Source of the DNA: Micavibrio sp. UBA1664
Lineage (GTDB): Bacteria; Pseudomonadota; Alphaproteobacteria; Micavibrionales; UBA1664
DNA: 24,867 nt
Direction: 5' to 3'
Assembly: GCA_002320485.1 (NCBI GenBank)
Contig: DCKW01000060.1
Location: forward strand, 1-24,867
Positions 1-6,911 of this stretch are shown one piece after another; the first letter of the stretch is position 1; each line of letters starts with the position of its first letter. A model generated the notes under the pieces. The model was not told where the DNA came from, did not search any database, and saw nothing but the letters and a program-made list of their open reading frames with translations. The translations under genes were made by a program, and so were the position numbers.

Positions 1-14
1 CCAACTTGTGCTGA

Positions 15-1262
15 CGGGATACAGAGACACTTGCATTAAGTATTAACGCTGCCCTGCTATCGCCTAAACACATATTTGGCCAAACGTCTATACAACGGTT
101 TCACACAAACATGAAAGTTGCCATGGCAACATACGAAGCCGATCACAACAGAGAACGTGTTAATGATCGCATGATGTCACGGCTGAATAATGGCTATTGG
201 ACATTTCACTTACCACCAGGCTATGTGTATCAAAAAGATAAAGGGGGAGGAAAGATTGCTATTTTAGATGAAACAAATGCGCCTTATATCAAAGAGGCTT
301 TAGAAGGATTTGCGAGTGGTCGTTTTACAACTCAAAAAGAGGTTGCTAATTTTTTATCACAAAAAGGTATGTATCAAGGTCGCACGCATCCATCGACAGC
401 TAAAAGGATCCTTGAGAATATATTCTATACAGGCAATTTAGTTTGGCCAAAATGGGGAGTGCCACTAACACCTGGGAAACACCCTGCGTTAATTTCTATG
501 GCAACATACGAAAAAAATATAAAACGCTTAAACAAAACTGGAATAGTTCACTCAAACAAAAACATTGATGAAGATTTTCCTCTACGGGGATTTGCTCTTT
601 GCCAATCATGCGGCGGAAAGCTAACGGCTAGTTGGTCGAAAGGTAGAATGAGCTTACATCCATATTACCGCTGTCATGCAAAGGGTTGTGAAATGAGTGG
701 CAAGTCATTAAAGCGCGATGATCTACACTTAAATTTTCAAAAATTGCTTTCTAACGTGTCACCAAATGCCAATACCATAAATTTAATGAAAGTCATAATG
801 GAGGAAACCCACAGAGAGAAGCTTAAAGAGTTTCGTTCGATGCTATCGTTAACGAAAAAGCAGTTACGAACACAGCTAGATAGGAAGCAACGTTTAATAG
901 ACAATATTGTTCAAACGACAGACACAATGCTTAGAGAAGTATATGAGGAAGAGCTTAGAAAGCTTTTGCCAGAAATATCTAATACTGAATTAAAGATATC
1001 ACAAATGTCTGATACTGACAGTAGCCTGCTTGACGCAGTTGGAACCGCCATTGAATTTATCTCAAACCCTTTGAAAATATGGGATGAGGGAGGATTAGAA
1101 CACAAAAAGCTTGTACTTACCCTAGTCTTTGCCAAGCCGATAAAATACGACAAGAATAGTGGATTTGGAACCGCCTCTATGACGCTTCCATTCAAGGTTT
1201 TAACGGATATAGGTAATCAAAAATCTAAAGTGGTGGAGGAGGCTGGATTTGAACCAACGTAG
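15..1262 (+). pseudogene. Large serine recombinase, C-terminal part (catalytic domain interrupted or missing)
   Basis: Site-specific DNA recombinase of the large serine family, normally moving an integrated element. The first ATG is at 111 (383 residues), but the frame is open from 15, and residues read from 15-110 (R-D-T-E near 15-26, S-P-K-H-I-F-G near 60-80) resemble the end of a resolvase catalytic domain. An in-frame TGA at 12-14 precedes them, so the gene is probably broken. From the ATG: linker helix with A-D-H-N-R-E-R-V (about 10-17), recombinase DNA-binding domain (about 25-140, N-G-Y-W and P-P-G-Y), zinc ribbon (C-Q-S-C near 164, second Cys pair near 188-193), then a charged coiled coil (about 230-300). 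No catalytic serine is visible. The last ten codons lie inside the antisense of tRNA-Tyr. Base composition is more A+T-rich than the neighbours, consistent with acquired DNA. Family call is confident; pseudogene status is inference because the 5' part lies outside the window. Confidence 0.75.
1231..1262. other. Candidate attachment site (element boundary) in the tRNA-Tyr 3' end
   Basis: The recombinase reading frame enters the tRNA gene at its CCA end and stops at 1260-1262 in the variable-arm region. A recombinase gene abutting the 3' end of an intact tRNA gene is the usual layout of an element integrated there. The exact crossover cannot be fixed because the second att copy is not in the window. 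Confidence 0.5.
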
Positions 1263-1316
1263 ACCGAAGTCGTCTGAGTTACAGTCAGATGCATTTGACC
1301 GCTCTGCCACTCCTCC
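1231..1316 (-). tRNA. tRNA-Tyr (anticodon GUA)
   Basis: Read on the minus strand, this folds as a complete class II tRNA of 86 nt. The acceptor stem is GGAGGAG (1310-1316) with CTCCTCC (1235-1241), followed by discriminator A and an encoded CCA (1231-1233). The anticodon stem is TCTGA/TCAGA with loop CTGTAAC; the anticodon GTA occupies 1280-1282. A long variable arm is present, as expected for bacterial tRNA-Tyr. The T stem is GTTGG/CCAGC with loop TTCAAAT. The gene looks functional despite the recombinase gene overlapping its 3' half on the opposite strand. Confidence 0.95.
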
Positions 1317-1359
1317 ACAATGTCCTTAATAACGCGTCATTAAAAACATGTACAAAAAA

Positions 1360-1382
1360 CAATTTTTGACGATGAAAGTCAA
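1360..1382 (-). terminator. Weak hairpin downstream of mlaC
   Basis: On the minus strand TTGAC (1378-1382) pairs with GTCAA (1366-1370) across a 7-nt loop, followed by an A/T-rich tract that includes six T in a row at about 1354-1359. The stem is short and not GC-rich, so this is only a possible terminator between mlaC and the tRNA. Confidence 0.25.
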
Positions 1383-1394
1383 GACGGATTTTTA

Positions 1395-1970
1395 CTATTT
1401 TTTCAAATGATTGATCAAAGCAGAAACTTTACCGCCATTGCGCTGAATAATGCTGGCAAATTCCGAACGTTGGGTCACGGACATGCTGACGCCCTCGACA
1501 ATCACGTCAATAACCTTACCGCGACGCACACGCCAGTCCACACGGATTGGTTGTCCTTGTCCTTGAGACGTAATCAATGAATTAACAATTACATCATTCC
1601 CTGCCGGCTTTGAACCCGTCACATTGAATTTCTGATTGGTATATTCGGAAAATCGCTTCGTATAGACATCGACGACCATTTGATTAAAAAGGGATTTATA
1701 TTCTGTTTTTTCGGCTTCAGTTGCGGTCCCCCAGTAACGTCCCATGGCAAAGCGCGCAATTGTGGCCGTATCAAAACTTGTATTTAATATTCTTTTGAAT
1801 TCATCGCGTCGCGCCGATTGGTCGGATTTGGTACGATCAAGTGCGGAAATTGCCTCATCACCCAGAGAGCGGATGAAAGCCTCCGCCTGTTTAGCGTCGG
1901 TGGAGGAATTCGCCTGCGCCAGCGCAAGAGTGGGTAAAATCATTAAAAAGGCAAAAAGCATATATTTCAT
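1395..1970 (-). CDS. mlaC: MlaC-like periplasmic phospholipid-binding protein
   Basis: Member of the MlaC/Ttg2D (toluene tolerance) family, periplasmic carriers that move phospholipids between the outer-membrane MlaA complex and the inner-membrane MlaFEDB ABC transporter. The 191-residue product starts with a signal peptide (hydrophobic M-L-F-A-F-L-M-I-L, ending around A-L-A-Q). The mature part has family hallmarks: F-D-x-x-x-I-A-R-F-A-M-G-R-Y-W, then a long helix ending in Y-T-K-R-F-S-E-Y, and the strand pattern I-R-V-D-W-R-V then V-I-D-V-I-V-E-G-V-S-M. I chose the ATG at 1970 over the one at 1985 because a GGAG sits 9 nt before it, while the upstream ATG has no ribosome-binding site. No other mla genes lie nearby, so it stands alone; the LamG gene ends 68 bases upstream. 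Confidence 0.85.
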   Translation of the reverse strand: MKYMLFAFLMILPTLALAQANSSTDAKQAEAFIRSLGDEAISALDRTKSDQSARRDEFKRILNTSFDTATIARFAMGRYWGTATEAEKTEYKSLFNQMVVDVYTKRFSEYTNQKFNVTGSKPAGNDVIVNSLITSQGQGQPIRVDWRVRRGKVIDVIVEGVSMSVTQRSEFASIIQRNGGKVSALINHLKK

Positions 1971-2038
1971 TAAGTGTTTCTCCATGGATTTAATATAATG
2001 TGTATATAAGTCATTTTAGTGGCGGAGAAAAGGCCGAA

Positions 2039-3793
2039 TTATTTTCCGATGCCAACCCACCCATTGCCGTCACAAAATTGATAGCGGTCGGTTTGATAGC
2101 GGAGCGCGCCTTCGGGGGTGCAACCGCCTGTCCCGCTTGCAGGTGTTGCCATGTTAACAGGCGCATTCAAGGCTTGACACCACTGCATCACATCGCCGGC
2201 AAAATTATAATAATATTTTCCAGGTCCAGTACAATTTGCCAAGGTTTCAATTTCAGCAAGAGTAATTCCGCGATTATATAGTCGCACATCGTCCAACTGA
2301 CCATTAAAAAAGCTGTTACTGCTTCCGCGCCTCCCGATTTGAAGCGGTGCTGTTCCATCGCCCATCGCACTGCCAAAAAACGAACCATTCGCTATCTGTG
2401 TCCCATCCTGATAAATCCTGAAATAATTACCATGGTTCATAATACCGACATAATGATGCCATTGGCCATCATTAAAGGTTCCGCTTGTCTGGGCAATAAC
2501 AGTAGGTGCCCCGCCTAAACCCTGAAATCCGCTTAAGCAGACAAGGTTGTTTCTATCAAATTCGAAACCCCATTCCCAACCTCCACCGGTACCTTTTGCA
2601 ATAGGGTAGGCCCCATCCCCCGTGCAAGCACCTTGGCCCGTTGCTAAGGCGTCAGGCATGATTTTTGCCCAAAAGCTAACACTGACTACATTGTTAAGGG
2701 GACTGAACGCGGCCTGATCGCTAATCGTTATCGCGTCATTAATCCCGTCAAACATCAGTGATTTATTCATAACACCTGTCGTGGAGCTTGCATCAAATGT
2801 TGTCCCGGCCAGAGTACCGCCAAACCCGTTTATCGAGCTGTCCGCTACGGATGTACCACTCGTTTCATCCATTTTCCAATGGCCGATCAAACCGTCAGAC
2901 GGATTGGAATTTGAATAAATATTGGCTACTTGCGCATCTGTTAAAGTGGCTGAATAGATACGGAAATCATCAAGATAGCCGTCATAAGCTTGCCTAATAT
3001 TAACATTATTATAGGCACCAATAAATATATCATAGTCACCGAAACCGTAAAATGTATCGGTGACAGTTTGTTGTAAAACACCGTTTAAATAAAGTTTATA
3101 CGATGTCCCGTTATATGTAACCGCATAATGCGTCCATACACCCGTAGACACGGGGCCAACGGTTACTGTTTGTGTGGTCGTACCATTATTATACCAAAAA
3201 ATAGCATTGCCGTTTTCCACAGCAATGATGAAAGCACTCGAATTGGAGTCACCTGACCTGCGCGGACTGAAAATACGGTCTGTAAGACTGGTTGTCGTAA
3301 TCGTATCCGGATTGATCCATACCGATACACTCCAGTTTGTATCGTTAGGAAATACATCTTTGCCGAGATTACTTGCAACCAGAACATCGGCGGTTCCGTC
3401 AAAATGCAAGGCTGTCCCGATTTTTCCCGGGCCGTTATCCGAGCCGACCAACCCCTGATCCATGGTAAGATCGTAATTGTTTCCGGAACTGTCATAGGCG
3501 GTTGTGCCGCTCGTTTCGTCCATTTTCCAATGCGCGGTCATACTTCCCGACGGAATGGTTATGTCAGTTGAAGGCTGACCCATTGTAATCCAGTTTGTAT
3601 TGTCACAGTAGCGTAACAATTGTGATGTCGGGAAATACTCGATCTCACCGGCTTGCCCCGGCGTCCCTTTCACATTATTGGAACATGCGGCCTGAGAAGG
3701 CGTAGGAAGAAAAACCGCAACAAATATCATAACTACGATAATAAAAAACATATGCTTTTTTCGTAAGCTGGAGCAGGCAGTCAAACATTTCAT
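2039..3793 (-). CDS. Secreted protein with two LamG (concanavalin-like) domains and three Cys modules
   Basis: Predicted exported carbohydrate- or protein-binding surface protein of 584 residues. The N-terminus has basic residues, a hydrophobic segment (F-F-I-I-V-V-M-I-F-V-A-V) and a probable signal-peptidase site near S-Q-A-A, residues 33-36. Two LamG/jelly-roll domains follow, about 85-290 and 300-515; each opens with H-W-K-M-D-E-T-S-G-T and closes with a D-D-[FV]-R-[IL]-Y strand. Short Cys-bounded modules flank them: Cys37-Cys63, Cys521-Cys539 and Cys558-Cys574, the last reading C-T-P-E-G-A-L-R-Y...F-C-D-G-N-G-W. The ATG at 3793 follows AGGG by 9 nt and begins 4 nt after the stop of the 998-residue fibre gene, so the two are almost certainly co-transcribed. 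A longer form from 3817 would overlap that gene. No catalytic residues are seen; the ligand is unknown. Confidence 0.8.
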   Translation of the reverse strand: MKCLTACSSLRKKHMFFIIVVMIFVAVFLPTPSQAACSNNVKGTPGQAGEIEYFPTSQLLRYCDNTNWITMGQPSTDITIPSGSMTAHWKMDETSGTTAYDSSGNNYDLTMDQGLVGSDNGPGKIGTALHFDGTADVLVASNLGKDVFPNDTNWSVSVWINPDTITTTSLTDRIFSPRRSGDSNSSAFIIAVENGNAIFWYNNGTTTQTVTVGPVSTGVWTHYAVTYNGTSYKLYLNGVLQQTVTDTFYGFGDYDIFIGAYNNVNIRQAYDGYLDDFRIYSATLTDAQVANIYSNSNPSDGLIGHWKMDETSGTSVADSSINGFGGTLAGTTFDASSTTGVMNKSLMFDGINDAITISDQAAFSPLNNVVSVSFWAKIMPDALATGQGACTGDGAYPIAKGTGGGWEWGFEFDRNNLVCLSGFQGLGGAPTVIAQTSGTFNDGQWHHYVGIMNHGNYFRIYQDGTQIANGSFFGSAMGDGTAPLQIGRRGSSNSFFNGQLDDVRLYNRGITLAEIETLANCTGPGKYYYNFAGDVMQWCQALNAPVNMATPASGTGGCTPEGALRYQTDRYQFCDGNGWVGIGK

Positions 3794-3797
3794 AGTA

Positions 3798-6794
3798 TTA
3801 GACCCTGCGGCGCACAACTGTAAATGTTATAAATGATCCGATAATACCCATCAGTAACACCATCATCCAGTTTGCGTACGATGCGTCGCGTGTTCCATAT
3901 CCCGTCTGTGCCTTAAGGCCGTTCACATCCGTTTTCAACGCATTCATTTGCGCTAAAACAGCTGTTTGATCCGCCTTGATAGCGGCAAGGTCGGCTTTCA
4001 GATTGTCATTTTCAGCTTTAAGAGCTTTGGTCGCTTCGATCATTGGCGCTATCAAACCCATATAATTCACGGATTTCGTTCCCATCTCGTCAGGGGCGGT
4101 GTGTACCAGCTCAGGGAAAATCACTTCCAGTTCCTGCGCCATCACACCCATTTCCATACGGCCTTCAGGATCATCCTTCATTTTGAATGAGTAAGTGTTG
4201 ATGCGCGATAGCCGGTCAACCAGATCCGCCTGATCCAGTGAATGAATATCGGTTTTCAAACGACGGTCGGAGATATCGGTTAAAGTTCCCGTATATTCAA
4301 TATCCCCTGTTATCCTAACTATTCCTGCGGATGTTATGATCATTCTTTCAGTACCCGCAGTATCAAAACGAATTGTATCGTCATCCGCGGTTTCCTCGAC
4401 TTGGATTTTTGTGTCGTTGTCGGCATCAACCACTGTGGCGGCGGATGACGCGGAAGTAGCGAAAGATCTCCACGCCGTGCCGTTATAATAATCATGTGTA
4501 TTTGTGGTTGTGTTATAAACCTGCAAACCTGTTGCAGGAGATGCAATGGCATCACGTTGCGCAGTTGTCATGCGCGGCGCGAGAAAGCCTAGTGTAGTTG
4601 ATGTCATATCTAGCAAAGCCGTGGCATTTGGAGTGTCTGTATTAAACCCGATATTACCGTTAGAGGCATCAATCACTATATCATTACTGGATGATGGCAA
4701 CCCTCGTGTCAGTCTGATTTTACCGCCATCATTATATGACAATGATGCCCTGGTGTTCCCATACGAATCTGTATCGAAGGCCAGCCACCCTGTAGTACCC
4801 GTTTGATTGTTATTTAAATCCGTCGCAATAGTAATTTTTCTCTGATGACCATTATCCCAAAATAAGGCATTTCCTTGTGCATCAATAGATTCACGGGGAT
4901 TAGTTGTTCCCAAACCCAAGCGACTGGCAATTTCAACATATCCATTATCTTTGATAACCATGCGTTGTGTACCTGCCGTATCAAAGCGGATAATATCTTC
5001 ATCAGATGTTTCTTCGACCTGTATTTGCGTATCACCATCATCATCAATGATTTTTTTGGACTGATCGGCAAATGATGCATTTCCGGCATTTCCGGCAACC
5101 CAATTTGTGCCATCAAAAACAATCGTCTGACCGTTTGTGACGCCGGTCACATCGACATCGCCGATATCATCCAGATGATCAACGCCTGAAGGGGTGTCAA
5201 TCGGCTGCCATGTTGTATTACAAAATTCCACCCTGTTACTACTGCCATTATATTGAATGGCCCCTTCAGGAGAGCAAGAGCCCGACCCGACATCGCCCAA
5301 GGCAACATAACTTCCCGCTGTAATTGAGGATCCCGCTACGAACGATCCTGTGACCTCACCACTCCCTGCAACATCCAATGCCTTTGTCGGCGTTTTATTG
5401 ATCCCGACAAAATCATTTGCGGAGTCGACAACCAGTGTGTCACCATCAACTGTCAGGTCCTCATTGACTGTTAAATTTGTTCCGACAAGCGCGGACGTCC
5501 CGATCGTTGCGGAGGATCCCACATCAAGTGTCGTGCCGGCAGTAATGGATGTTCCGACATCCAATGATCCTGAAAAAATGCCGCTTCCTGTAACGTCGAG
5601 TTCCGATGTCGGATTGGCCTTGTTAATACCGACAAATCCACTAGAAACATCCACAACCAGTTTATCCGTACCGACGGTTAAATCATCGCCGAACGAGGCT
5701 GTACCTACGCCTGTCACATTGCCGCCTACACCGACATTGCCTGATACTCCCAAATTATTGGCAATGGCGACCGCCCCTGAGGAATCAATGACAACGCGGT
5801 CAGTACCGTTTGTCCGCATGACGATTTCGTTAGTATTGGTATTGGTTGTGCCGGCAACGGTAATATAGGTATCGGCACCGTGATCTTCATCAATAATGCG
5901 CCACTGGTCACCCGCAGTTGCCAACGGCACATAACTGCTTCCGTTACAAACCTCGACAGTTCCGCTGCCATAACGGATAACGCCCGTGTTGCCTGCGTCA
6001 CAAGCACTATAAGCATTATCAAGCTTTAACCCTGTCGCCAACTGGACCGATGCACCTGTTTTGGAATTTATCCAATCAACATCTATCTTTGGTAAGGATC
6101 CGGTGTCAGAGATCGTATCAAATGAAAATCCGCCGGCACCGCCAACATTCCCCACTTCCAGCTTTTTATCAATTATCGCTGTGTCCGGGTCGCCGCCTTT
6201 AATGGACCATAATCCGCCCGCACCGGCCATGGCAGCAGTATAGGTTTCGGTTTTTAATAAATCGTCACTGCCCGCCGCCTCAATAACGCCGCCGACACCT
6301 GCGGCTGTTACATCTTGACATGTTGTTTGGAACACGCGGTCAGGACCTGCGGTAATAATGGCTATCACCGGCTCCGACGTGTCGGCTATCCCTTGCAACA
6401 TTCCCGCCGCACCCGTGGTTGTACCGTGATCCCACACACAATATCCGTACGGTGTTCCCCACGGATCGGTTTGAATCGCGCCTATATCTTGCGGTAAGCA
6501 TCCGCCATTCGTCGGTTTATTTCCACATGTTGAATCGTTGCGCATTTGAGCAGGTTCAATATAATTATCGCTATCGCTGTCGCCAAGCACAGCCCCGTTC
6601 AAAACGACAATTTTTGCGTTTGTCATCAAATCGGTTTCGGCAATATTTTGCTGGGTCACTTTCGTGATTGTGCGCACAGGCCCCGACACGGTTTGCATAC
6701 CGACCACGCCCAATACACCCGTCATTGCAACCGCGGCAAAGAGCAGCGCAAATACATTTCCTTTTGATTTATTATTAAATGTCGATCTGACCAT
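3798..6794 (-). CDS. Pseudopilin-like / tail-fibre-like surface protein with S74 intramolecular chaperone and C-terminal membrane anchor
   Basis: A 998-residue mosaic protein. Residues 1-35 hold a basic start, K-G-N-V and one membrane helix. Residues 45-125 resemble a GspG-type pseudopilin, with D-S-D-S-D-N-Y (72-78) and D-P-W-G-T-P-Y-G-Y (110-118). Residues 200-780 are Gly/Thr/Asp-rich fibre repeats of tail-fibre type: V-G-I-N-K...L-D-V near 388-401 and 463-475, L-G-L-G-T-T-N-P near 626-633, and P-R-M-T-T-A-Q-R-D-A-I near 740-750. Two Cys-x17-Cys modules lie at 265-283 and 507-525. A Peptidase_S74 domain starts at about 841 with S842-D-R-R-L-K847, the Ser/Lys self-cleavage signature, and continues through G-V-M-A-Q-E-L. 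A coiled coil (about 918-962), a membrane helix (about 975-994) and an R-R-R-V tail end the protein. Basic residues at both ends predict both ends inside the cytoplasm. The ribosome-binding site before the ATG is weak. Adhesin or appendage function is inferred. Confidence 0.75.
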   Translation of the reverse strand: MVRSTFNNKSKGNVFALLFAAVAMTGVLGVVGMQTVSGPVRTITKVTQQNIAETDLMTNAKIVVLNGAVLGDSDSDNYIEPAQMRNDSTCGNKPTNGGCLPQDIGAIQTDPWGTPYGYCVWDHGTTTGAAGMLQGIADTSEPVIAIITAGPDRVFQTTCQDVTAAGVGGVIEAAGSDDLLKTETYTAAMAGAGGLWSIKGGDPDTAIIDKKLEVGNVGGAGGFSFDTISDTGSLPKIDVDWINSKTGASVQLATGLKLDNAYSACDAGNTGVIRYGSGTVEVCNGSSYVPLATAGDQWRIIDEDHGADTYITVAGTTNTNTNEIVMRTNGTDRVVIDSSGAVAIANNLGVSGNVGVGGNVTGVGTASFGDDLTVGTDKLVVDVSSGFVGINKANPTSELDVTGSGIFSGSLDVGTSITAGTTLDVGSSATIGTSALVGTNLTVNEDLTVDGDTLVVDSANDFVGINKTPTKALDVAGSGEVTGSFVAGSSITAGSYVALGDVGSGSCSPEGAIQYNGSSNRVEFCNTTWQPIDTPSGVDHLDDIGDVDVTGVTNGQTIVFDGTNWVAGNAGNASFADQSKKIIDDDGDTQIQVEETSDEDIIRFDTAGTQRMVIKDNGYVEIASRLGLGTTNPRESIDAQGNALFWDNGHQRKITIATDLNNNQTGTTGWLAFDTDSYGNTRASLSYNDGGKIRLTRGLPSSSNDIVIDASNGNIGFNTDTPNATALLDMTSTTLGFLAPRMTTAQRDAIASPATGLQVYNTTTNTHDYYNGTAWRSFATSASSAATVVDADNDTKIQVEETADDDTIRFDTAGTERMIITSAGIVRITGDIEYTGTLTDISDRRLKTDIHSLDQADLVDRLSRINTYSFKMKDDPEGRMEMGVMAQELEVIFPELVHTAPDEMGTKSVNYMGLIAPMIEATKALKAENDNLKADLAAIKADQTAVLAQMNALKTDVNGLKAQTGYGTRDASYANWMMVLLMGIIGSFITFTVVRRRV
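4329..4433 (-). repeat. Internal fibre repeat, copy 2 (residues about 788-822)
   Basis: Encodes I-Q-V-E-E-T-A-D-D-D-T-I-R-F-D-T-A-G-T, a diverged copy of the segment encoded at 4935-5048. It lies just before the S74 domain. Confidence 0.7.
4935..5048 (-). repeat. Internal fibre repeat, copy 1 (residues about 583-620)
   Basis: Encodes I-Q-V-E-E-T-S-D-E-D-I-I-R-F-D-T-A-G-T, followed by Q-R-M-V-I. Near-identical in protein to 4329-4433 but clearly diverged in DNA, so an old duplication. A third, weaker copy is at residues about 298-343 (W-R-I-I-D-E-D-H ... D-R-V-V-I). Confidence 0.7.
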
Positions 6795-6911
6795 AAGTTG
6801 CGATTCATCACCCTGAAATGATTCTATAATAGTCTATCATAGCAATTTTAGCTTAACAAAGGCTTAAATTTACGGTTGAATAAATGCACTGCCTAAACTA
6901 AAGGATTTTTC
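6795..6911. promoter_or_regulatory. Divergent intergenic region between the fibre gene and acetoacetate-CoA ligase
   Basis: An A+T-rich 117-bp spacer that must hold promoters for both divergent genes. A consensus -10 hexamer TATAAT occurs on the plus strand at 6825-6830; no good -35 is seen at the usual distance. AAGGA at 6900-6904 is the ribosome-binding site of the plus-strand gene. Confidence 0.4.

Noticed and set aside
123..512. Identical 15-base string at 123-137 and 498-512 within the recombinase gene (both encode M-A-T-Y-E).
   Set aside because: Both copies fit their place in the family (linker helix and a later helix), flanks do not match, and the repeat is too short to call a duplication or att site.
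5350..5868. A 172-residue plus-strand open frame opposite the fibre gene.
   Set aside because: It is the antisense of the repetitive Gly/Thr/Val fibre region; composition is low-complexity Pro/Ser/Thr with no ribosome-binding site or known motif.
3798..6794. Prophage tail-fibre gene.
   Set aside because: No capsid, tail or lysis genes adjoin, and the protein has membrane helices at both ends; a cellular surface protein fits better.
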